Assembly (NCBI RefSeq): GCF_037392515.1
Contig: NC_090283.1
Location: forward strand, 21,120,001-21,184,000
DNA length: 64,000 nucleotides
Source: Haliotis asinina
Taxonomy: Eukaryota > Mollusca > Gastropoda > Lepetellida > Haliotidae
Direction: 5' to 3'
Shown here: piece by piece, positions 21,585 to 31,740 of the stretch
How positions within the stretch are numbered: the stretch's first letter is position 1
Layout of the letters: every line of letters begins with the position of its first letter
Translations under genes and position numbers: made by a program
Notes under the pieces: generated by a model
Told to the model about the DNA's origin: nothing
Databases searched by the model: none
Seen by the model: the letters and a program-made list of their open reading frames with translations, nothing else

Positions 21585-21712
21585 GTATATTCCACTTTCA
21601 GCAATATTCATGCAACAGTTGGCTTGATAAATACAGTACCCACATAGTGAATCGAAACCCAGGCCTGACATGACGAGCCAATGCTTTTACACCCTACTAC
21701 CCCTAAAGTCCT
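21585..21712 (-). mobile_element. SINE-T copy, decayed
   Basis: It keeps TTTCAGCAATATTCATGCAA, GTACCCACATAGTGAATCG and the inverted head, with many changes. It lies in the inferred 5' intron of the zinc-finger gene. Confidence 0.7.
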
Positions 21713-21721
21713 GAAAGTGTG

Positions 21722-21880
21722 TGAGCTTATATTCCCGCCGCTAATAGCAATATTACAGCAATATCATCGCGGAAAACACCAGAAATGGGCTTCATGCATT
21801 GTACCTGTATAGGTAACCAAACACAAGTCAGGAGGACAAGCAAATGCTCTGCCGACACAGCTGACCAATACCTTAAGTGT
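21722..21880 (-). mobile_element. SINE-T copy, decayed
   Basis: It retains AGCAATATTACAGCAATATC, AAACACCAGAAATGGGCTTC and the tRNA-like end in inverted order. Confidence 0.7.
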
Positions 21881-21893
21881 CCTATATTATAAG

Positions 21894-22052
21894 CAAGTGA
21901 GTTTAGTGTTATGACTCTTTTAGCAACATTCCAGCAATATCGTGGCAAGACACACAAGAAAATGGGCTTCACACATTATACCCATGTGGGGAACTGAACC
22001 CGGGTGTGGGAAGATGACCAAATGCATTAACCACTCACCTAACTAACACCTA
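21894..22052 (-). mobile_element. SINE-T copy
   Basis: GTGAGTTTAGTGTTATGACT tail, AACATTCCAGCAATATCG, GGGGAACTGAACCCGG (reverse of the B-box region) and CATTAACCACTC. It is the third SINE-T in a row, all in the same orientation. Confidence 0.8.
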
Positions 22053-22095
22053 AAAAGTCTTATATGAATGATGACGCTGATAGTAGGTGTAATGT

Positions 22096-22101
22096 ACTTA
22101 C
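22096..22101 (-). other. Candidate 5' splice site (donor) of a leader exon
   Basis: TCAGTC|GTAAGTAC on the minus strand, 570 bp upstream of the acceptor at 21530. A second donor-like site, ATATTC|GTAAGTAC, lies at 22802-22807. Either could end a non-coding first exon of the zinc-finger gene. Confidence 0.35.
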
Positions 22102-24296
22102 GACTGACAAGCATTGAGAGTAGACCAGAAGCTGTTTTTATTCACTCTTAAGCGACACAAACTGCACGTGTTAGACGCGTCATATTTTATGAGTGCTTCA
22201 ATACAAAACTGCATGTTTTCTTATGTTTATATATACATCCTAATCATTGATATGCGCCGTTTAGGTATACCACAGGCTTCACTATCACCCTGTGTATTTG
22301 CTAGCTTCATCTGTCATGCTTTTATAAGCCTTGTTTGTTGTTATAGTGTCTGGCTTCGTATTTCCCCTTGTACTGTGCAAACTTCTCCCCAAACTTGCAT
22401 ACATACTCCTCTATCCTCATGCTGTTCATCACTTGCTTGATAATGGTGTTAGAACCTACACCATAACATCTCTCTCATAGGAATAAAGAAGTTGTTCATC
22501 CACATATTGTCAACCTTCCTCCATAACTGAACTGTATCTGTTCATTACTTCAATTTAGCATTCATAACTGAACTTTTAAAAAAAGATATGAACCTTGCAC
22601 ATTACAGCCATGTGGAGAATCTTACCAGAGTCTGTCTTCAGTAGGCTACTCCACCCGACAAATGTTGATGTGGCAGCCATAGTTGCAAATATTGATAACA
22701 TAAGAAATGCATATCAGCGCTGCAGTTCAATTTAGGAGATTTATTTGCCAATACACATTTCAAGTTAGCAACAGTATACTGCCGTCTCCTATTCTCACAG
22801 TACTTACGAATATCAGCTGAAAAAATAATATAAACAGTTCCTTTCGTATGTATGCTTGTTGTTTTTAAATGAAGAGATTCCCATTCTAACATCTGCGTCT
22901 ATCAACTGCTTGATCCATCAAGTGTCTTATCTCATTTGAGCTTGATGAAAAACATGGTCGTCCGCTGCTGACTTTTCGAGGCGTCTCCTATTCTCACGAT
23001 ACAACGAGAAAGTAACGTTATTAGGTGTAAAGAAGGGGAATCTTATCTGGAAGGGCGGGGAAAAGTTATGATTTTATAAAGTTGGTTAAAAGTCACGAAT
23101 ATTCGCTACACTGCAAAACTCTGATAATTCACAGACTTGGGCCACTTCCTAGTTACTGGTCATCGATGTAAACAACCGTTAATTATCACACATCGGCGAG
23201 AAACCCGCGAAAATACTACTAGTACCCTGTTGGGGAGCCTGCGATATGTTTTCAAATTTTGACTGTTGACAAGGGAATATGCAGCATATCTGCAGAACTT
23301 TGTCAAACTGCACTACATTCAATTTCGAACATGTCTGAACAATTCACAACAATAAGACATTTTCCTCTCATCTCTAACAGAACCGACAGTGCATTCCTGT
23401 TTCACAATATTATACATGCTACATGCTGCATTAACTTAGGAAGATACCCATTCCTGTAATGTCATTTACTTTGAACTTAAATTTTTGAAGGCAAAATTAG
23501 CAGCACAAATTCGTGATCATCCGTGGGGGATGCAACTCCCGAATCTGATCAACAATGGTTAGCAAAACTCTGACATAGACCTCTTTCAAAAACATATTAG
23601 AAGATTATTGCAAATGGACCCTACCTCAAGTTAGCACTTTTCAGCTTAGTGTCTCGACTATTTCAACTCTCCATAAAGTGTGTTCACCGCAACCGGAAGT
23701 GCACTATACTTTCCATCCAAACGGGACAAGCCAAAACTGGCTTCATCTTACGAAACTAAAACGGCACAAGAGCGACAATGACAATGATCGGTTTCATCTA
23801 AAATATCCATCGAGGATGTTACGGTTCCTTTGCCTGGTATACGAGTGTGAGACATGACCTGTCAAAAGGCTGTCGTCGCGTTGAAATGATGATATATGAT
23901 ATGATTATAATAATATATTCCACTCTTGTATTAAAATAATTAATTACACTCTTTTTTTAAGCGACAAAACTCTTTCCACATTATAATAAACACTCAGAAA
24001 ATAAATCGTGTCCAAAGGCATAGAGCAAGAATAACATATTCTTTGTCGCTTAATGTCACAGGGGTAGCTACCACTATGTATGCTATTTATAATATGGCAA
24101 CATCGCAAAGAACTCAATAGAGATAATTACCCATGCTGCCTGAGAGGTTAATAGTAATAAGACTTACACCACCGGGTACCCATTTTCTGCTTAGCGAACA
24201 GAGACACCTTACATCACATAAGACCACAAAATTTGTCTCGTTGTGTGGCAGTAATGGAGTCGGTTGTTTCAAAGGCATTTAGAAGTTGGAGGAATC
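22102..24296. other. Upstream region of the zinc-finger gene, no coding exon seen
   Basis: Probable promoter and first-exon territory. An ETS-type site, CCGGAAGT, lies at 23693-23700. The stretch 22960-23260 is less AT-rich than its surroundings. No ORF with a known domain was seen. Confidence 0.4.
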
Positions 24297-24497
24297 AAAC
24301 TAAAAGTGCTTTATGGTTCAACTTCTTTATTATACAAGGTCACAACGTTTCGAGACAGATTCTAGTCTCTTCTTCAGGTGAGGTGAAGAAGAGACTAGAA
24401 TCACCTGAAGAAGAGACTAGAATCTGTCTCGAAACGTTGTGACCTTGTATAATAAAGAAGTTGAACCATAAAGCACTTTTAGTTTAGTAATGGAGTC
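24251..24497. mobile_element. Foldback insertion with an 85-bp perfect inverted repeat
   Basis: Arms 24297-24381 and 24401-24485 are exact reverse complements over 85 bp, separated by a 19-bp spacer that repeats part of the arm. The 12-bp word agtaatggagtc occurs at 24251-24262 and again at 24486-24497, immediately after the right arm. This looks like a target-site duplication of an insert spanning 24263-24485. The right arm contains CTGAAGA, then a GAGAC/GTCTC hairpin, then CGAAACG, followed by AATAAA. This resembles the 3' regions of Penelope-like retroelements, where hammerhead motifs occur, but the assignment is an inference. Confidence 0.75.
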
Positions 24498-24726
24498 CTT
24501 GAAACACTAAGGGGTCAAGCAGCCAAACGCGGTCACCCATCCAAGGGTTCTCCATGTCCAACGCTGCTTAGCCTCACCTTATCTCTATGTACAAGATCAT
24601 ACATTTCCGCATTATGTAAAATATATTCCTTGTAAGCCGACATGCTGTTGTGTCTCCTAGGTTTAGATGAAATGATTAAAAAACGTGCGATCGGTGCTAT
24701 AACAAAAGATGCTCTCGTAAAATACT
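24498..24726. other. Gene-free interval
   Basis: Nothing was recognised. Confidence 0.4.
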
Positions 24727-24845
24727 AGTGGTCTCACACCGCTTTTGGCACTGTTCCCGCAATACCAAGACGTGAGACACGAGAAATGGACTTCAGATCC
24801 TTTGGTGAGACGAGCAAACGCTTTAATCTCTAGGCTAACCCACCG
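24727..24845 (-). mobile_element. SINE-T copy, decayed
   Basis: CTCACACCGCTTTTGGCA, CGAGAAATGGACTTC and the head end TTAATCTCTAGGCTAACCCA are in inverted family order. Confidence 0.65.
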
Positions 24846-25673
24846 TATGAAAATTCAAGGAAAGGTTAAGCAGCCTGAACTTTGGATCGTGGGGTGGCAG
24901 TGAGAGTAGGGCTGGGGGGATGTGTATGTTTCCCATGCTTGTTTTTTTTCAACGCTGCAGTCATTCGCATTCCTACCGTAAATGCGTCAGTCTTTAAGTA
25001 AGCCACACTGGTCCAGACAATCCCGAATGGGTCTATGAGTCAGTCTTACAGTCCCTCAGTGACATGATTTTCTTTATTGCCACGCCCTTCCTGCAATACT
25101 AAAGCCCTCAGTGTAGCAAGTCTAGATTTCCACTGAATCTTATGGTTCTTAGGTCTCCTTTTCAATTTAAATGGGGTTGTTTGTTACAATCAAAATTATA
25201 TATTATTCAGATTCTAGTCTATATAAGAGGCTTTCATGACATTGTGTTCCCTTACTTGTTTCTATGTATATAACAGCCTGTCATAGAAATAGAAAGCTGG
25301 CAACAAGGGCACGTTTGACATTTTCAATCTGAATCATACGGTGTAATTGTCACACTTTATAAACACATCGCCAATCAGTTGATATGGCCAGCATTTGTAT
25401 GGTTTAAATTGATCACCATAAATCCCAATATCATAACAACGCAAACTGTAAAGGAGATATTAAAAACTAGAATTCTGTACATTCATTCAGTTGTTGAAAA
25501 TGCGTTGGTCTCACACTTCCGGTATTTAGGACAAAACTACCCGTTTAAGACGAAGCAGAGCGTTTGAACCGAATTTCTTGTCATGTCGAATATATCAACA
25601 AGTCGATCAATGTTTAAAACTGAGTGTTGTTGCCTTTGACGTAACCCTGAGAGGATCGGGATTTGACCTTACC
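24846..25673. other. Gene-free interval
   Basis: No supported gene or repeat. Confidence 0.45.
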
Positions 25674-25790
25674 TGCTATTCTCGAAAATTTCGTAAACCT
25701 ACGAACGTCGTAAGTCCATTTTACACATTTTCCTACGATCAAAGTTAAGAATTTTTAGGGCTGCGAACATTTCTAGAATAAGGGCACTTG
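25674..25790. repeat. Foldback element related to the 103-bp array unit
   Basis: GCTATTCTCGAAAATTTCGT at the left and, inverted, TATTCTAGAAATGTTCG at the right. The core CAAAGTTAAGAATTTTTAGG matches the core of the unit at 60347 (AAAGTTAAGAATTTGTAGGA). It is a single, old copy. Confidence 0.7.
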
Positions 25791-25882
25791 CTTGTCGTAC
25801 GAGGCGACTGACGGGACTGCCTGGACAAACGATGCTGTTGAAAATATGCAAATTCTGTTCGGAATGTTCATGAATTTGGTTT

Positions 25883-26045
25883 GTTTGTTTTTTAACCGCG
25901 CACTCAACAATATTCCAGCTGTGCTGCCAGTCCAGTGATCAAGATGATCATCGTTGAATGGGGAGAAGATGGAATGTGTCTACCACGTCAACGAACCTGA
26001 CCACCGATGCCTTTAGTCGCACGACGAAAATAGATTACTGAAAAT
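25883..26045 (-). mobile_element. SINE-L copy, diverged and internally deleted
   Basis: CGCACTCAACAATATTCCAG, CCAGTGATCAAGATGATCAT and ACCACGTCAACGAACCTGAC are present in order, with the spacer blocks lost. Confidence 0.65.
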
Positions 26046-26660
26046 CGTCCGTTGTAAGATTCTGTCCATGTCATAAGCACGTGTACCGAAATCACAGATG
26101 CTACACTGGGGGTTTATCATCTGCTCTACAGATGACACCCAGAAAACACGAAAAAGCATCGTAAAAATTCCCTTGCCGAACAATGGGAACATATGTACAA
26201 CTCAAATGAGGGATTTGTATTAGACATTACTTTTGTCACTGACGCTTCCAAATTTAAAACGGCCTCATGACCCCTACTTTAAACGTGTCTGAAAGCTTTG
26301 ATTAAATATACAATCGATAAGAAAGTTTAATGCAGCCCTTTAAACTCTCGTTTTGCGTCATGCTCGACGTGTTTTCAAAGGTTGCTTGAAGGCGATACTA
26401 AACGCTGGGGCCATTCGAGCTCCAGATAAAGGGACAGTTTACAATGAGAAAGTTGAAATCATCCCTCTGGTCTTACAATCACATAGATAGTATTGTGTAC
26501 CTCTGAGTTGTTTTCTTAGATGGAGTACATCATTTTGATGGTATGGTTTTCACAAGACTTTGGACAGAGAGAGATGCACAATGGTTACATCTCTTGAGAG
26601 AGGGCAAAACGTATCAAACAGCCCTGATGTGTGAAAAGACTGAAGGTCGAGGTTGCAATA
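26046..26660. other. Gene-free interval
   Basis: No gene seen. A short hairpin, TGAAGGTCGA..TCGACCTTCA, sits at 26641-26670 at the start of the next SINE. Confidence 0.4.
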
Positions 26661-27041
26661 TCGACCTTCAGCAACCAATGCTTGTCGTAAGAGGGTACTT
26701 ATCAGGTGGTCAAACTTGCTGACCTAGTTGACACATGACATCGGTTCCCATTTGCGCAGATCAATGCTCGTGGATTGTCTGGTCCAAACTCGATTGTTTA
26801 CAGACCACCGCCATATACAGTGGAAGCTGTCTAAATCGGCACTCATTGGGGCTGAAGAAACAATCCGGTGTAGGCAAAGTGCTGGATTGTAGAACTGATG
26901 GTAAATGTACATGTCCTGAATGCGGGCTGAGATTTTATGCCGGTGTTGACAACTTGCCGGATTGGACAGATGTCGGATTTGACAGCTTCCACTGTAGCTC
27001 GAATATTACTGAGTTCATCGTTAAACCAAACTGACTCACTC
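26661..27041 (+). mobile_element. SINE-L copy interrupted by a pogo-like MITE
   Basis: Family order from CGACCTTCAGCAACCAATGC to CAGACCACCGCCATATA. It resumes after 26995 with GCTCGAATATTACTGAG and a decayed tail. Uninterrupted copies read CCATATAGCTGGAATATTGC, so the insertion point is exact. Confidence 0.85.
26818..26994. mobile_element. pogo/Tigger-like MITE (177 bp) inside a SINE
   Basis: Ends CAGTGGAAGCTGTCTAAATC and, inverted, CAGTGGAAGCTGTCAAATCC. TA lies on both sides (26816-26817 and 26995-26996), with one TA at the empty site in other SINE-L copies. No ORF supports a transposase. Confidence 0.8.
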
Positions 27042-27164
27042 TAACGCCAAACACACTTACCTATTAGAAGACTATATCCCAAACATCATACGACCCGGAC
27101 AAACAAGCAGTACTGGAAGAAACCTCAAACCAGCTTTATGCACTCACTCATCCTCAAGATTTGG

Positions 27165-27210
27165 GGTTTTTTTTAACTCAACACTCAATAATATTCCAGC
27201 TATATGGCGG
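27165..27210 (-). mobile_element. SINE-L fragment cut by the next SINE-L
   Basis: AACTCAACACTCAATAATAT followed by TCCAGCTATATGGCG, the 3' end of a minus-strand copy. The sequence GAGTCTGTATATAATGTAG after 27485 looks like the interrupted continuation. Confidence 0.7.
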
Positions 27211-27480
27211 GGACCCGTGAAGGTCCAGGGGTAGAATAGGCCTTCAGCAACCCATGCTTCCCATAAAAGGCGACTCAGCTTGTCGTAAGAGGAGACTAAC
27301 GGGATCGGGTGGTCAGGCTCGCTGACTTAGTTGACACATGTCATCGGTTCCCAGTTGCGCAGATCGATGCTCATGTTGTTGATCACTGGATTGTCTGGTC
27401 CAGACTCGATTATTTACAGACCGCCGTCATATAGCTGGAATATTGCTGAGGCGGCATAAAACAAAATTCACTCACTCACT
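27211..27480 (+). mobile_element. SINE-L copy, full length, plus strand
   Basis: Complete from GGACCCGTGAAGGTCCAGGG to GCGGCATAAAACAAAATTCA and ctcactcact. It is the cleanest plus-strand copy and is inserted head-on into an older minus-strand copy. Confidence 0.9.
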
Positions 27481-27506
27481 ATAATCCGGGAGTCTGTATA
27501 TAATGT

Positions 27507-27611
27507 AGCCCTGTTCCACAAGGTTATCGAAGCGCTACAAATGTCGTACCTTCTATAGTGTAGCATAGACTTACGGCAGCTGTAGCTCTACGATAGTTTT
27601 GTGAAACGGGG
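27507..27611. repeat. Foldback element, about 105 bp
   Basis: CCTGTTCCACAAGGTTATCG at the left; the right end read in reverse is CCCCGTTTCACAAAACTATCG. The length and layout are like the elements at 25674, 56505 and 60347. Confidence 0.6.
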
Positions 27612-27815
27612 ATGGACTATTTACTGACCGACACCATATATGGATGAGTGGACAATCTAGTAATGCAGCTGGGATGCGATTACACGTGTCAACTAAGTCA
27701 GTCAGGGAGACTGACCAGCCGATTCCGTTAGTCGCCTCTGACGAACATGGGTTGGTGAAGATCATGGGCTGCTGAAGATCAATTACAATTCGGATCTTCA
27801 CGGGTTGGACACTTC
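27612..27815 (-). mobile_element. SINE-L copy, diverged
   Basis: CTATTTACTGACCGACACC, GTGTCAACTAAGTCAGTCAG, TTCCGTTAGTCGCCTCTGAC and CGGATCTTCACGGG are in family order. Part of the 3' block is duplicated (ATGGGTTGGTGAAGATC). Confidence 0.75.
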
Positions 27816-27960
27816 TAGAACTACCATAGACTACTGCTAAGTCTCGGGATATATACTCACGTGTAAAAGTAACGCAAGTCAAATATAAAGAATATACGAA
27901 TGTAATTTACAGTACTAAATACCCGAAATAAAAACAGGGTCAGGTAGACAAATAATTTAG

Positions 27961-28156
27961 TGATGGCATTTCACTGGCTGCCAAGGCTGATGACATTGTC
28001 AAGCTTTCGAAAGGTAAAGGGTTCGTGACAAGAAAGGACCTCGCTGGTGTTGACCGGAAATGTGCCGATCTTGTCGAAGGGGTCATCTATGGGTCCGGGG
28101 CAGGTCATCTATTATCTGCGGAGCGCTGTATCGACGCCGGTAACGGTAAATCGTAA
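27961..28156 (+). CDS. Unrecognised exon-like open frame
   Basis: A frame without a Met, open from a TAA at 27953 to a TAA at 28154, reading DGISLAAKADDIVKLSKGKG and ending SAERCIDAGNGKS. It has protein-like composition in a locally GC-richer stretch. An AG at 27959-27960 after an AT-rich tract could be an acceptor. GTAACG near 28140 could be a weak donor. I do not recognise the family. It may be an internal exon, a pseudogene fragment or chance. Confidence 0.25.
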
Positions 28157-29009
28157 AGTACTGTCGAAAGTAGAAGAAAAAATCCAACTCTCTTTAAACT
28201 GTTCCCATGTATGCCTCAAACTACAAACAGGATATGTGAAAATAACTCATTCGGTATTCAGTGGAATGCGTGAGAGGGTATCCAGAAAAACATGTTTACT
28301 CGTAAAATCGGGCAAAACGTACGGAAAAATCGGATAGCTGCTGAAAACAATAGATCAAACTATAGATGGCAATTAGGTCGCTCAGCCAGGTATGACAACG
28401 GAATGTCCATTCACCTGGCATGAAATGCATGCGCTGCCGACTGGCTCAAGGGGTCATCTCAAAGATATTTTGTGCTTCTTCACGTGCCTTAAATATGACA
28501 CTTCTATCGATTAACGCCTTCCGTGTTTTTCTTTCAAGCAAAAGAGTATGATACCTGATACTGGAAAGCATCGGATTAATTTCTCAAAACATATAGGTGG
28601 CATGGCTACCCGAATATCGATAGGGCTGGACATTGCTATATATGTTAGAACATGCCTTGCAGCTCGTTACTTAAGAAGTACTTACTTGCATGCGCTGTGT
28701 TTAGGGTGGTGATAAAGAGAAATTGTGTTCTGTACATTAGATGTCTGTCCTTGAAACGTTTTCTAACGCTTGTACTTCTTATCCAGATTGAAAGTTCAGG
28801 TTCCGCTACTTTTTTTGAAGAGTATATAGGACAGCGTGCCGTCACCCCACGGAGGCTTATACTTCAATGGCCTTGCACGCATTGATTATATGCGCGTAAC
28901 GTATGGACACTGTGATTGTGCTTGATGTGTATTTAATTATCCAAGTACAAGTCCACATTATTCTGACACCTCAGACATAATTTTGTTGCTGTTAATCCGC
29001 CACCTGTCG
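28157..29009. other. Gene-free interval
   Basis: No supported feature. Confidence 0.4.
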
Positions 29010-29011
29010 TA

Positions 29012-29626
29012 TACGAGGGGTGTCCCAAAAGTGGTCGGCCTCACCACACTCTCGATGTTCAATGTTAGAAAAACTTCAATTTTGTTTTGAAGGAATCACT
29101 AGCAAAGGCATATCCAGAATTTCACATATGTGGTTAATGTGGTCAGCGAGATATTTGTCACAACACATTGGGGTGTAATACTTCTTTAAACATTGCAGCA
29201 AGAGAAAATTAGGTATCTCATGGATAACGCCATGCGCTCAGATATTAAATTTGTTCAGCATCGTATGAATGACTTCAGGTCATAATCACCGTTCAAAGAT
29301 TTGGATTGCTTAATTTATATTTAGACGAGGCTATTTTCAACTGACTCCCCCTGCTTATCTCAAACACACACAATGTTTCTTCCATATTTTGTTTCCTGAA
29401 GATAGTGATGCACTTATTGCCGTGTTTTCGTGAGTTTTGTTTTGTCTTTTTAGGGTGGAGGGTACCAAGATAAAAAGTCAAACCAAACGCGGATCATAAG
29501 GCTGGATCATGGCAAAAACAATCTGCTTGAGCGTGACAGATAATATGTAGAAAAATAAAACATAAAAACAGTTGAATTTTCATTATTGTCCAGGTGAGGT
29601 CGACCACTTTTGGGACACCCCTCGTA
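29012..29626. mobile_element. mariner-type non-autonomous element (615 bp)
   Basis: Terminal inverted repeats of about 34 bp match at all but one position. They start TACGAGGGGTGTCCCAAAAG at 29012 and end with the inverse at 29626. TA duplications flank both sides (29010-29011 and 29627-29628). TACGAGGGGTGTCCCAAAA is the usual mariner end. The interior encodes no recognisable transposase, so it depends on an enzyme supplied elsewhere. Confidence 0.9.
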
Positions 29627-29768
29627 TATACTGAATGAAGTACGTCTCAGATTTTCACCTCCAATGCGTGCAAGGAAACAGTGAATGAACACTTGTTCTA
29701 TTATATGTTTCGTTACTTATTTCCCACTGTATATTTCTGTACCTTGCAGTTTATGGGGTTTTTTTTGT

Positions 29769-29880
29769 TTGTTGTTAAATGCCGCACTCAGCAATATTCA
29801 AGCTATCTGATCTGTGAATTATCAAGTTTTCGACGGACAACCCAATGATCAACAGCATGAGCATCGATCTACGCAACGAT
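29769..29880 (-). mobile_element. SINE-L copy, 5'-truncated
   Basis: GCCGCACTCAGCAATATTCA, then ACCCAATGATCAACAGCATG and AGCATCGATCTACGCAACG. The distal half is missing. Confidence 0.75.
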
Positions 29881-30309
29881 GGGATACGATGGCAATAATT
29901 ATACTTCAGTCATTTCATGGAATTTCAGGACAGGGGTTTGTGAGGTGTTACTGCTCTGGATACAACAAGTATCAAACATACAGGTGTAAATGCTTCAAAG
30001 CCAAGCTAGGCGTTGCCACAGTAGTTTCAGATAAGTGATGTAGTTGTGATCCACTTTTGTAGAATAAGTTAATTAGTGACATTTTATGAAATTGCGAGAA
30101 GTACATGTACATCGATTGATGCTACATAAAATGACACGAAATGACTGACTTCGCAGTCTGACCGTTACATATACCATCCCCAAAAGAAACGAATAGACGA
30201 GAAATATATTGCGAAATTGTTGTATTTTCATTCATGTATAACTCGTCCACAAATACTCATTCAAATAGACTTTAGTGCCTGAACTTTTACACCAGTTTAG
30301 AAGGGGGTA
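29881..30309. other. Gene-free interval
   Basis: Nothing was recognised. Confidence 0.4.
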
Positions 30310-30313
30310 ATGT

Positions 30314-30552
30314 CTATACAACCAAGTGGATACGAGCACGATGGTGACGGCGTAGCACGACCCCGACGTCGGGTTTACTGGCTCTCAGACCAGTCTCTTT
30401 CAGCCTGTTCCTTACATTTTGGCCGGATATCCTGTGAAGTACAGGCACCCTGGCTGCTCTGCTCTCAGCCGTGGCAGTGCGATCACGCAACTGTAGCACC
30501 CGGATCTACCGATCTTGGGCTGCAGCGGTAACTGGAGGTCAGCCTGTACGGT
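30314..30552 (-). pseudogene. Tc1-like transposase fragment (HTH region)
   Basis: Minus-strand reading PVTAAAQDR*IRVLQLRDRT followed by PVLHRISGQNVRNRLKETG, the second helix-turn-helix region of a Tc1-like transposase. One codon is a stop (TAG) where the sister copy at 32945 has Tyr. The first HTH and the DDE catalytic domain are missing. The fragment is truncated against the (ACAT)n microsatellite. Confidence 0.7.
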
Positions 30553-30585
30553 GACGGTCATTTGTTATACCTGTTTAGTTGCAAC

Positions 30586-30713
30586 GATACATACATACAT
30601 ACATACATACATACATACATACATACATACATACATACATACATACATACATACATACATACATACATGCATGCATGCATGCATGCACGCATGCACGCAT
30701 GCACGCACGCACA
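30586..30713 (+). repeat. (ACAT)n microsatellite grading into (ATGC/ACGC)n
   Basis: About 20 perfect ACAT units to 30668, then mixed ATGC and ACGC units. It produces artefact ORFs of repeated Tyr-Ile-His-Thr or Met-Tyr-Val-Cys type. Confidence 0.95.
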
Positions 30714-31080
30714 TACATAACTCCATGCAGTTGCTGAAAGCATGCATTGCTAACACACTGTGCACAAATGCACATTAAACCCAGATCACTTTGCGATAAG
30801 GCTATTTATCACCGAAACCTGAATGTTCAGTATTCGGTATTCCACACGTCTTTGATTTCGTCGTTCCAGGCCATGAATCTCACGCACATTTGCACGCCTG
30901 AGTGGTAGATTTGAATAGTTTCGATCAACTACTACCAACGCTAATATGGATATGAGGCATAAACAACTGTCGGGTCGCCCACACTGAATCCATATGCTGG
31001 ATGTGCTGATGCTTGTGAGTCGGCTTTGCAAGGTGTCCATAAAGAGATGTCGATGTTTGTTTTGTTAACGATATCAGCCG
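30714..31080. other. Gene-free interval
   Basis: Nothing was recognised. Confidence 0.4.
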
Positions 31081-31093
31081 CACATGGCGTCCA

Positions 31094-31215
31094 TAAACAG
31101 ATAGTGATGATTGATTTGTTAACTAGATAAACTAGAAGGATGTAGATAAACAGATAGTGATGATTGATTTGTTAACTAGATAAACTAGAATGATGTAGAT
31201 AAACAGATGGTGATC
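31094..31215 (+). repeat. Tandem duplication, about 58-bp unit
   Basis: ACAGATAGTGATGATTGATT and TGTTAACTAGATAAACTAGA occur twice, with a partial third copy ending ACAGATGGTGATCG. Confidence 0.85.
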
Positions 31216-31231
31216 GTGTTCAACATTTTTG

Positions 31232-31530
31232 GCGCCTCCAAATGCTGTTCACGAACAGAAAATGCTGTTTCCTTTTGTTACCACGGAATGGTGTTCACGA
31301 ACAGAAAATGTTTCCTTTGTTACCACTAGACTGTGTTCATGATCAGAAGATATTGTTTCCTATGTTACCTCTGAATGGTGTTCATGAACAGAAGATGATG
31401 TTTCCTTTGTTACCTCTGAATGGTGTTCATGAACAGAAGATGTTTCCCTTGTTACCTCTGAATGGTGTTCATAAACAGAATGTGTTGTTTCCTTTGTTCC
31501 CCTAAATGGTGTTCATGAACAGAACCATTT
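31232..31530 (+). repeat. Tandem repeat, about 42-48-bp unit, about 6-7 copies
   Basis: Each unit contains GGTGTTCATGAACAGAA and TTTCCTTTGTTACC. Unit length varies by multiples of three in the middle, so a plus-strand frame stays open by chance. Degenerate continuations run on to about 31740. Confidence 0.9.
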
Positions 31531-31740
31531 TCGTTGTTAACGTTATTGTTTAACTATATAATATTCTATACACTTTGTAGTAACCTGACTCCATAAATGA
31601 GTGTTCGTGTGGAGAATACTCATTTTCGTCGTTGACTGTACATAGTGTTCATGAATACGGAAGACTTTTTCCTTCGTTAACTATTAATGGCATTCATAAA
31701 GCAGACAATGTCTCCCTCCTTGACTATTCATGGTGCTTAT

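Noticed and set aside
31242-31505. 87-codon ORF of FPLLPLNGVHEQKM repeats
   Set aside because: Tandem DNA repeat whose unit length varies by threes. The peptide has no family and the repeat degrades smoothly beyond the ORF.
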